This document shows positions 1 through 5,183 of a stretch of DNA of 5,183 bases, one piece after another. The notes beneath the pieces are model-generated. The model did no database searches, was not told the DNA's origin, and worked only from the letters and a program-made list of their open reading frames with translations. How positions within the stretch are numbered: the stretch's first letter is position 1; every line of letters starts with the position of its first letter. The stretch comes from Bacillota bacterium (GTDB lineage: Bacteria; Bacillota; Clostridia; Peptostreptococcales; Anaerovoracaceae). Location of the stretch: assembly GCA_029266295.1 (NCBI GenBank), contig JAQSXD010000356.1, positions 1 through 5,183 on the forward strand, in the 5' to 3' direction. The translations under genes were made by a program, and so were the position numbers.

Positions 1-27
1 AAGGAAGCATAGGAAGGGGGAAGAGCA

Positions 28-1017
28 ATGTATCGCGCAGTAAAAATTTCCAAAGGCTCCAGTGGATGGGGCGGACCGCTCATCATCAAACCGACAGATG
101 AGAAGAATAAGATCGTTTCCATTACAGGAGGCGGAATTGACCCGATCGCAGAGAAAATTGCAGAGCTTACAGGTGGTATCGCTATTGACGGATTCAGCAA
201 AGGCGTTCCGGAAAATGAAATCGCAGTTGTCGTTGTAGACTGCGGAGGAACAGCCAGATGCGGCGTATATCCGAAAAAAAGAATCAACACTGTGAATCTG
301 ACTCCTGTAGGTCAGTCCGGACCCTTGGCAAGTTTCATTAAAGAGGATATCTACGTGTCAGGCGTCAAAGAAAATAATATTGCACTATATGACGGTGAGG
401 CTCCCGAAGCTGCACCTGCTGCTAAGCCAGAAGTAAAAAGCACTCAGAATCAAGCGAAATCAGCTTCTGGAAAGCCTGCGAAAAAATCCGGATTTCTGAC
501 AAGACTGGGAAAAGGGACCGGAAAAGTTGTAGGAGACTTTTATCAGGCAGGACGTGATACCATCGATACCGTAATCAGAAATATTCTGCCGTTTATCGCA
601 TTTGTATCCATGCTGATTGGTATTATCTCAGCGTCCGGTGTCGGTGATATTATTGCCAAAACAATTTCGCCTTACGCAGGTACGCTTCCGGGCTTGCTTG
701 GCATCTCCGTCGTGTGCGCCCTTCCGTTCCTTTCACCATTGCTGGGACCTGGCGCAGTTATCGCACAGGTAGTTGGTGTACTGGTTGGTGTTGAAATTGG
801 AAAAGGAAATATTCCTCCGCAGTATGCGCTTCCGGCACTGTTCGCCATCGACCCACAGGTTGGTTGCGATTTCATACCTGTCGGCTTGAGTCTTGGAGAA
901 GCAGAACCCGAAACCATCGAATTTGGAGTACCCGCGGTGCTGTTTTCCAGATTGATCACAGGACCACTGGCTGTTGCAATTGCGTATCTGTTCAGCATCG
1001 GACTTTACGATTCCTAA
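28..1017 (+). CDS. srlE: PTS glucitol/sorbitol-type transporter EIIBC component (SrlE/GutE-like)
   Basis: This membrane component of a glucitol-family phosphotransferase passes phosphate from EIIA to the incoming polyol and forms part of the transport channel with EIIC. The EIIB domain spans about residues 1-120. It opens with the family signature GWGGPL (13-18) and carries the phosphorylation region DCGGTARCGVYPKKRI (71-86). Cys78 in RCG is the likely phosphocysteine, although Cys72 is also present. An Ala/Pro/Lys-rich linker (about 122-155) joins it to the membrane domain, with hydrophobic segments near 186-210, 222-257 and 300-326. The length (329 residues) is close to the E. coli SrlE length of about 320. 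The start is supported by AGGAAGGGGG at 11-20. A TAG at 10-12 may be the stop of the upstream gene, expected to be EIIC (SrlA), but too little is visible to call it. The family assignment is firm; the exact substrate is inferred and could be another polyol. Confidence 0.93.
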   Translation: MYRAVKISKGSSGWGGPLIIKPTDEKNKIVSITGGGIDPIAEKIAELTGGIAIDGFSKGVPENEIAVVVVDCGGTARCGVYPKKRINTVNLTPVGQSGPLASFIKEDIYVSGVKENNIALYDGEAPEAAPAAKPEVKSTQNQAKSASGKPAKKSGFLTRLGKGTGKVVGDFYQAGRDTIDTVIRNILPFIAFVSMLIGIISASGVGDIIAKTISPYAGTLPGLLGISVVCALPFLSPLLGPGAVIAQVVGVLVGVEIGKGNIPPQYALPALFAIDPQVGCDFIPVGLSLGEAEPETIEFGVPAVLFSRLITGPLAVAIAYLFSIGLYDS

Positions 1018-1031
1018 ATAAAGAAATATGT

Positions 1032-1061
1032 GGGCGGATACTTGTTACCGGGTATCTGCCC
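1032..1061 (+). other. Intercistronic stem-loop between srlE and srlB
   Basis: GGGCGGATAC (1032-1041) can pair with GTATCTGCCC (1052-1061), giving a 10-bp stem with one G-U pair and a 10-base loop, 14 bases after the srlE stop. No T-run follows, so it does not look like an intrinsic terminator. An RNA-stabilising or processing hairpin that sets the ratio of membrane subunit to EIIA is a reasonable inference. Two smaller inverted repeats follow at 1077-1091 and 1103-1116. Confidence 0.5.
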
Positions 1062-1074
1062 TGATTTGAGGCTT

Positions 1075-1173
1075 ATGAAAGAACGTCTTTCTCAAGCACC
1101 ATTGCCTCGTGAGGCATTCATAGATCGAATTTTATTATATCTATCACAGCCTGATGATAGAAAGGAGACTTAA
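1075..1173 (+). CDS. Possible small ORF of 32 residues between srlE and srlB, unrecognised
   Basis: An ATG at 1075 opens a 32-codon frame ending at TAA 1171-1173, four bases before the srlB start. The peptide begins MKERLSQAPLPREAF and ends in a charged stretch (QPDDRKET), and I do not recognise it. The only ribosome-binding-like sequence is GAGG at 1068-1071, just three bases before the ATG, which is too close to be convincing. The srlB Shine-Dalgarno (1161-1167) lies inside its last codons, so translational coupling would be possible. The same frame is open without a stop from the srlE TAA onward, so this could be a remnant of a longer C-terminal srlE extension, or chance. Translation is unproven. 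Confidence 0.25.
   Translation: MKERLSQAPLPREAFIDRILLYLSQPDDRKET
1161..1167 (+). promoter_or_regulatory. Ribosome binding site that fixes the srlB start
   Basis: AAAGGAG ends ten bases before the ATG at 1178. The more upstream in-frame ATG at 1154 lies ahead of this site and has no comparable Shine-Dalgarno. It would also add eight residues (MIERRLNS) not expected in the family, so 1178 is the better start. Confidence 0.8.
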
Positions 1174-1177
1174 TTCT

Positions 1178-1537
1178 ATGGATTACAAATCTTTAATAAC
1201 CGGCATGGGTCCAATGGCGCTGGACTTTCTTTCGGAAGATATGATTATTGTATTCAATGAAAATGCACCTGCAGAATTGGCAGAGCTTTCCATACTCCAC
1301 AAGGAATGTCCGGTGGAAAGAGAAATTCGGGAAGGCGACGTTGTCGCATTCGGTAACAGCAGCTACGTTGTAACTGCTGTAGGAGAAGAAGCAAACCATA
1401 CCTTCCGGTCAATGGGACATTGTACCTTTAAATTTACTGGAAAGTCTGAAGTTGAGCTGCCCGGCCACATTGAACTATCGGGTGAAGGCCCCCCAGAAAT
1501 CAAAATCGGTGACATGTTGGAAATCATGTTTACTTGA
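1178..1537 (+). CDS. srlB: PTS glucitol/sorbitol-type EIIA component (SrlB/GutB-like)
   Basis: This soluble cytoplasmic PTS protein accepts phosphate from phospho-HPr and hands it to the EIIB domain encoded just upstream. At 119 residues it matches the usual size of the family (E. coli SrlB is about 123). His41 in the SILHKE segment aligns by position and context with the phosphorylated His43 of E. coli SrlB. Other family features are visible: NAPAEL near 29-34, TAVG (66-69), the MGH motif (79-81) and ELPGHI (93-98). It follows srlE after 160 bases and is probably co-transcribed with it. The strong terminator about 140 bases downstream probably closes this operon. The family assignment is firm; the substrate is inferred only from the family. 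Confidence 0.92.
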   Translation: MDYKSLITGMGPMALDFLSEDMIIVFNENAPAELAELSILHKECPVEREIREGDVVAFGNSSYVVTAVGEEANHTFRSMGHCTFKFTGKSEVELPGHIELSGEGPPEIKIGDMLEIMFT

Positions 1538-1838
1538 TCCGGACCGTTACAAGACCTGATCCGGGGGAAAACTCTGATAAAGTTGAGAATAGCGAATGAA
1601 TCGTAATCGTACGAATGAATTCAATTTGTAATATAAATTCGTTCAATCCAGCTTTTTTATCACTGAAAATTTTTCCCGCCGGTCATATATGACCGGCGAA
1701 GTTTTTTTCAGAGGAGATTTAACCAGATGAAAGAGCTGATCAAATAGTTTAGTTTAATTTAGGGAAGTGCGGATGAATTCCATGTACGCATGTCGATTCA
1801 ATCAGTACTCCCATTTAACAGAAAGGTAGAGCATATTT
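1538..1838. other. Intergenic region with repeats, terminator and two tiny ORFs
   Basis: These 301 bases contain no recognisable gene. TGATCCGG occurs at 1535-1542 and again at 1557-1564. CGAATGAAT occurs at 1593-1601 and 1612-1620, and a partly inverted copy (AATTCGTTC) lies at 1636-1644. The intrinsic terminator follows at 1677-1708. After it come two very short frames. MKELIK (1727-1747) has GAGGAG ten bases upstream. MNSMYACRFNQYSHLTER (1773-1829) has AGGG eight bases upstream and stops nine bases before the next gene. A promoter for the downstream gene is expected here, but I see no convincing -35/-10 pair. Confidence 0.5.
1677..1708 (+). terminator. Strong intrinsic terminator after the PTS genes
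   Basis: A perfect 22-base palindrome at 1677-1698 has half-site CGCCGGTCATA and a GC-rich outer stem. It is followed by AAG and then seven T residues (1702-1708). This is a textbook Rho-independent terminator for + strand transcription. It separates the PTS genes from the oxidoreductase gene and implies that the latter has its own promoter or depends on read-through. On the - strand the stem is not followed directly by a T-run, so it is probably one-directional. Confidence 0.87.
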
Positions 1839-3131
1839 ATGTGGGGATTAAATGAAAAATTAGCTGCACTTGAACGCAGCGGTCAAAGAATTCAGGCCAG
1901 TATTGTTGGCGCAGGACAAATGGGAAGAGGTATGGTAAGTCAGATGATGCTGATGAAGGGCATGTCTCCTGCCATCGTAGTTGATATTAATCCGGAACTG
2001 GCAAAAACAGCATATTTGCATGCAGGACTCAAAGAGGATGACATCCGCTTTGTTAAAACGGTAGCAGAAGCAAATACATGGATGGAGCAGGGAAAGTATA
2101 TCTATACCGATAATGCAGACATTGCAGCGAAAGCAAATCTGATTCAGGTTGCCATCGATGCAACAGGTGTTCCGGAGGTAGGTGCGAAATTTGCAGTAGA
2201 CAGCATCAACCACAAGAAGCATATCGTAATGCTGAATGTAGAGACCGACGTTGTGATCGGGCCTTATTTAAAGCAGCTTGCAGATAATGCAGGGGTTGTT
2301 TACACCGGTTCTGCCGGAGATGAACCCGGTGCGGTAAAAGAGCTTTATGACTTTGCTGATGCCCTTGGCTTCGAAGTAAGGGTTATCGGTAAGGGAAAAA
2401 ATAACGCGCTTGATCTGGATTGCAATCCGGACAGCCTGTATGAATATGCTACCGCAAGAGGCGTCAGCCCCAAGATGCAGACAGCCTTCAGCGACGGAAC
2501 AAAGACAATGGTTGAAATGACAGCCATGGCAAACTCCACCGGATTTATTCCTGATGTAAGAGGCGGCCACGGTGCAGCAGCTACTGTGAAGGAACTTCCT
2601 GAGCTTTTCAGACTAAAGGAAGAGGGCGGAATTCTGAACCAGTATGGCGTCATTGACTATATCAATGGTGTTGCTCCAGGTGTATTCCTTATCGTTTCCA
2701 CAAGCCTGCCGGATGTTGTCCATGAAATGCAATACCTTAGCATGGGTCCCGGTCCTAATTATGTACTGTACAGACCATATCACCTGACCAGCCTTGAAAC
2801 TCCGCTGTCTGCAGCGCTTGCAGTCATCGATCATCAGCCCACAATCGTGCCTTCCTTTGGACTGGTAGCGGAAACCATCGCAGTAGCAAAGAAAGATCTG
2901 AAAGCTGGAGATATGCTTGACGGTATCGGCGGATTTACAGTTTACGGAACCTTTGAAAAGGCGGATGTTGCAAAGCAGCTTGGAGCGGTTCCACTGGGGC
3001 TGATCAACAAGAACACCAAGCTTCTGAAGGATGTGAAAAAAGGTGAACTCGTCACCTATGATATGATTGAGCTGGACCAGAACTCTTTGATCGTACAGCT
3101 TAGAAGACTCCAGGATCGATTCTTCTTATAG
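1839..3131 (+). CDS. NAD(P)-dependent oxidoreductase with C-terminal SAF domain, DRL (DXR-like) family
   Basis: This 430-residue cytoplasmic oxidoreductase has an N-terminal Rossmann fold containing the dinucleotide motif GAGQMG (24-29). Asp49 at the end of the second strand (VVD) hints at a preference for NAD(H). The central catalytic region includes GKGKNN (184-189) and RGGHGAA (241-247). A SAF-like domain occupies about 345-414. Proteins of this layout and length form the DRL family. Its Brucella abortus member converts 1-deoxy-D-xylulose 5-phosphate to 2-C-methyl-D-erythritol 4-phosphate, but many homologues have unknown substrates. They are often mislabelled homoserine dehydrogenase-like, or FlgA-like because of the SAF domain. 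Next to a glucitol-type PTS, I infer that it acts on a polyol phosphate or ketose phosphate made by that transporter. The start is supported by AAAGG at 1822-1826. The architecture is clear; the reaction is not. Confidence 0.8.
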   Translation: MWGLNEKLAALERSGQRIQASIVGAGQMGRGMVSQMMLMKGMSPAIVVDINPELAKTAYLHAGLKEDDIRFVKTVAEANTWMEQGKYIYTDNADIAAKANLIQVAIDATGVPEVGAKFAVDSINHKKHIVMLNVETDVVIGPYLKQLADNAGVVYTGSAGDEPGAVKELYDFADALGFEVRVIGKGKNNALDLDCNPDSLYEYATARGVSPKMQTAFSDGTKTMVEMTAMANSTGFIPDVRGGHGAAATVKELPELFRLKEEGGILNQYGVIDYINGVAPGVFLIVSTSLPDVVHEMQYLSMGPGPNYVLYRPYHLTSLETPLSAALAVIDHQPTIVPSFGLVAETIAVAKKDLKAGDMLDGIGGFTVYGTFEKADVAKQLGAVPLGLINKNTKLLKDVKKGELVTYDMIELDQNSLIVQLRRLQDRFFL

Positions 3132-3140
3132 GTTAAAATT

Positions 3141-3180
3141 ACAGGGCACAGGTTCAGCGATAATGGAATTTGTGCCCTGT
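3141..3180 (+). terminator. Perfect 10-bp stem-loop after the oxidoreductase gene, possible terminator
   Basis: ACAGGGCACA (3141-3150) pairs perfectly with TGTGCCCTGT (3171-3180) across a 20-base loop, starting nine bases after the stop codon. Only a short, broken T-rich stretch (TTATTA) follows. It could therefore be a leaky terminator or an mRNA 3'-end stabiliser. Its position between two same-strand genes favours a transcript boundary with partial read-through. Confidence 0.55.
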
Positions 3181-3256
3181 TTATTAGCGGTAACGAATCA
3201 GCGGCTGCGGAGAAGCCATCGTCCTTTATGGAATCGTTGCCATTGGAGAGAAAATT

Positions 3257-4075
3257 ATGTATAAACTGATTGCTATGGATTTGGATGATACTCTGCTGAA
3301 TGACTCCGGTATCATCAGTGAGCGGAATAAGGACGCAATACGCAGGGCAGAAGCTGCCGGCGTAAAAATAATCATTACTTCAGGAAGAAGCTATGCTTCT
3401 ACGAAACAGTTTATTCACGAACTGGGGCTCGTAGATCTCACCATCAGCCTCAATGGAGCCTATATTCAGGACCCAACGGATGATAGACTCGTAGCGGATT
3501 TTTCCATCGAAAAGGAAATAACCGGGGAATTGCTGAAAGCGATTGAACCATTCGGAATCCATGTTAATTTTTATAACGGTGAAAAAGTGTATTGCCAGGA
3601 AGCTACGGAACATGCTTTGTATTACAGCCAATTAAACCGGATTGAGATCGACTACGTAGATTCGCTTTTCGAATTGAGTAAAGCGAAGCCTGCGGGGAAA
3701 TTGTTGCTGATTAATAATGAGGGAAAATTGGAAGGCATACGGGATTTGCTTCGAGAGAAATTCGGCGATCATTTAAATCTCCTATTCTCTAAGCCCTTTT
3801 TCCTCGAAATATTTGATCGGTCGACTTCAAAGGGTGCAGCACTTTTGAAGGTTGCTGAAATGTACGGGATAAAACCAGAGGAAATTATCGCTGTGGGAGA
3901 CGGAGAAAATGATTTGTCCATGATCAAAATGGCAGGGATTGGAGCAGCGGTTTCCAATGCGAAGGAAACAGTAAAACAGGCTGCTGATTATATTACGCTT
4001 TCCAATAATGAAAGCGGTGTTGCCCATCTCATTGAAAAATTGATACTGGGCGATACGGGAGATGTAGGGAGGTAA
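3257..4075 (+). CDS. Cof-type HAD-superfamily phosphatase
   Basis: This is a predicted cytoplasmic Mg-dependent hydrolase of small phosphorylated metabolites such as sugar phosphates. All four HAD motifs are present. Motif I is DLDDT (8-12), with Asp8 as nucleophile and Asp10 as general acid/base. Motif II is the Thr41/Ser42 segment in IITSGR. Motif III is Lys192 in SKGAAL. Motif IV is GDGENDLSM (214-222). The cap lies between motifs II and III (about 80-185), as in the Cof/type IIB subgroup, and the length of 272 is typical. GGAGAG at 3245-3250 supports the start. It ends six bases before the E1 alpha gene, so the two are very likely co-transcribed. Substrates in this family are broad and cannot be read from sequence. 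A role in removing phosphate from a PTS-derived intermediate is only a guess from context. Confidence 0.9.
   Translation: MYKLIAMDLDDTLLNDSGIISERNKDAIRRAEAAGVKIIITSGRSYASTKQFIHELGLVDLTISLNGAYIQDPTDDRLVADFSIEKEITGELLKAIEPFGIHVNFYNGEKVYCQEATEHALYYSQLNRIEIDYVDSLFELSKAKPAGKLLLINNEGKLEGIRDLLREKFGDHLNLLFSKPFFLEIFDRSTSKGAALLKVAEMYGIKPEEIIAVGDGENDLSMIKMAGIGAAVSNAKETVKQAADYITLSNNESGVAHLIEKLILGDTGDVGR
4066..4072 (+). promoter_or_regulatory. Strong ribosome binding site abutting the HAD gene stop
   Basis: AGGGAGG forms the last codons of the HAD gene, directly before its TAA (4073-4075), and lies nine bases before the ATG at 4082. It favours 4082 over the in-frame ATG at 4142, which has only a weaker AGGG nearby. 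The arrangement suggests coupled translation of the two genes. Confidence 0.8.
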
Positions 4076-4081
4076 AACAAA

Positions 4082-5152
4082 ATGGCAAAAGAAAAGATAG
4101 AAAACGGCAAAAAAACAAAATTGCAAACAATAGGACAGGGAATGACTGAGAAGGAACTTGATGCGGTACAAGAAAGCAAGGATATCCAGGGACAGGAACC
4201 GCTCAGCAAAGAACTGCTTGAAGATATGTATATCAAAATGCTGCACACCAGGCTGTTTGAAGAAAAGGTAGCATACTTTTTCTCCATGGGAATGGTACAC
4301 GGAACGACCCACCTTTATGTAGGAGAAGAAGCCTCAGCGGTGGGAGCATGCAGCGCCCTTGAGGTGGAAGACCTGATCACAAGTACCCACAGAGGGCACG
4401 GTCACTGCATCGGCAAGGGAATCGATCTGAATAAGATGATGGCAGAGCTTCTGGGAAAAGAAACCGGGTACTGCAAAGGAAAGGGAGGCTCCATGCACAT
4501 TGCCGACCTGACCCGAGGAAACATAGGGGCCAACGGAGTGGTGGGCGGAGGCCACGCCATCTCGGTAGGAGCAGCCCTGACCCTGAGAATGAAGAAACAG
4601 GACAACGTGGTGCTGTGCTTCTTCGGAGACGGAGCATCCAACGAGGGAAGCTTTCATGAAGCGCTGAATCTGGCGTCGGTATGGAAGCTGCCGGTAATCT
4701 TCCTGTGTGAAAACAACCTGTACGGAATGTCGGTTCCGGTAAGCAAATCCATGAACGTGCAGGACGTAGCGGTAAGAGCAGCAGCCTACGGAATAGAGGG
4801 CCGTGTGGTGGACGGAAACGACGCCATCGCGGTATATCATGCAGTAAAAGAAGCGAAGGAATACGTGAAAGAAAACGGACCGATCCTCATCGAGGCAAAG
4901 ACATACCGCTGGCTGGGGCACTCCAAGAGCGACGCCAACGTGTACCGAACCAAGGAAGAGATCGCATCGTGGAAAGAAAAGTGCCCCATCAAGAGGCTGA
5001 GAAAGTATCTGGAAGAAACGAGCATCAGTACAGCAGAAGAGCTGGATAACATCGAAAAAAAAGCCAAAGAGGACATCGACAAGGCAGTGGAGTTTGCACA
5101 AAACAGCCCCTATCCCTCACTGGATACCATAATGGACGACGTATACGCATAG
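4082..5152 (+). CDS. acoA: Thiamine-diphosphate-dependent dehydrogenase E1 alpha subunit, acetoin dehydrogenase type (AcoA-like)
   Basis: This is the alpha subunit of a 2-oxoacid or acetoin dehydrogenase E1 component. With a beta subunit it cleaves its substrate using thiamine diphosphate and passes the acyl unit to an E2 lipoyl protein. The cofactor-binding motif is clear: GDG (182-184) followed after 26 residues by NN (211-212). Also typical are YVGEEA (79-84), STHRGHG (101-107), KGGSMH (134-139) and the loop YRWLGHSKSD (275-284). The protein has 356 residues, somewhat longer than common AcoA proteins (about 320-335). The extra length is a Lys/Glu/Gln-rich leader of roughly 35 residues before the conserved LSKELLEDMY (41-50). 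The E1 beta gene is expected just right of the window. Acetoin dehydrogenase is the best match by overall motif pattern, but a pyruvate or branched-chain type, or a novel ketose-cleaving enzyme, cannot be excluded. Confidence 0.85.
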   Translation: MAKEKIENGKKTKLQTIGQGMTEKELDAVQESKDIQGQEPLSKELLEDMYIKMLHTRLFEEKVAYFFSMGMVHGTTHLYVGEEASAVGACSALEVEDLITSTHRGHGHCIGKGIDLNKMMAELLGKETGYCKGKGGSMHIADLTRGNIGANGVVGGGHAISVGAALTLRMKKQDNVVLCFFGDGASNEGSFHEALNLASVWKLPVIFLCENNLYGMSVPVSKSMNVQDVAVRAAAYGIEGRVVDGNDAIAVYHAVKEAKEYVKENGPILIEAKTYRWLGHSKSDANVYRTKEEIASWKEKCPIKRLRKYLEETSISTAEELDNIEKKAKEDIDKAVEFAQNSPYPSLDTIMDDVYA

Positions 5153-5183
5153 GAACAGAAGGAATACGAAGGCAGAAGAGAAG

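Noticed and set aside
864..1064. 66-codon + strand frame overlapping the end of srlE
   Set aside because: It overlaps the conserved SrlE membrane domain in another frame, and its translation resembles no known family.
1076..1094. Possible catabolite-response (cre-like) element in TGAAAGAACGTCTTTCTCA
   Set aside because: The central CG is wrongly spaced for the cre consensus, and the site lies inside the operon rather than at a promoter. A simple hairpin explains the symmetry.
1154..1177. Upstream ATG for srlB
   Set aside because: The Shine-Dalgarno AAAGGAG (1161-1167) lies downstream of it and is correctly spaced for the ATG at 1178.
1596..1631. 11-residue frame MNRNRTNEFNL
   Set aside because: It lacks a good ribosome binding site and simply reads through the CGAATGAAT repeats.
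3221..3235. Possible sigma-54 promoter (TGG and TTGC elements) upstream of the HAD/E1 alpha genes
   Set aside because: Only seven bases separate the GG and GC elements, whereas sigma-54 promoters need ten.
3827..4312. 161-codon open frame on the - strand spanning the HAD/E1 alpha junction
   Set aside because: It is antisense to two well-supported genes, and its translation is low-complexity Phe/Ser/Cys-rich with no family resemblance.
4334..5101. 255-codon open frame on the - strand
   Set aside because: It lies wholly inside the E1 alpha gene, which has clear family motifs. The antisense translation is rich in Cys, Phe and His with no recognisable domain, as expected from the high-GC codons of the sense strand.

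Overview
The window holds five genes, all on the + strand, from what looks like a low-to-mid GC Gram-positive anaerobe (Bacillota, probably Clostridia). The clues are strong purine-rich Shine-Dalgarno sites, a glucitol-type PTS split into separate EIIBC and EIIA genes, and an AcoA-type dehydrogenase subunit. The taxonomic call is inference; no rRNA or other marker gene is present.

Positions 1-1537 are the end of a glucitol/sorbitol-family PTS operon: the EIIBC component (srlE-like, 28-1017) and the EIIA component (srlB-like, 1178-1537). The EIIC partner (SrlA) should lie just left of the window. The 160-base gap between the two genes contains three inverted repeats and an open frame that continues in phase with srlE past its stop codon.

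Positions 1538-1838 (301 bases) contain no clear gene. They hold a cluster of short direct and inverted repeats (1593-1644), a strong intrinsic terminator (1677-1708) and two tiny reading frames with plausible ribosome binding sites. Positions 1839-3131 encode a two-domain oxidoreductase: an N-terminal Rossmann fold and a C-terminal SAF domain. It matches the architecture of the DRL family (DXR-like proteins, first described in Brucella), which is often mis-annotated as homoserine dehydrogenase or FlgA. A 10-bp perfect stem-loop follows it (3141-3180).

Positions 3257-4075 encode a Cof-type HAD phosphatase. Six bases later comes a thiamine-diphosphate-dependent E1 alpha subunit (4082-5152) of the acetoin dehydrogenase (AcoA) type; the E1 beta gene probably follows beyond the right edge.

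Taken together, the cluster suggests uptake and phosphorylation of a polyol by the PTS, followed by a redox or isomerisation step by the DRL-like enzyme. The phosphatase and the TPP-dependent dehydrogenase may belong to the same route or to a separate downstream unit. No classical sorbitol-6-phosphate dehydrogenase (SrlD) is visible here, so the substrate may not be sorbitol. This PTS/DRL pairing is the most interesting feature of the window.
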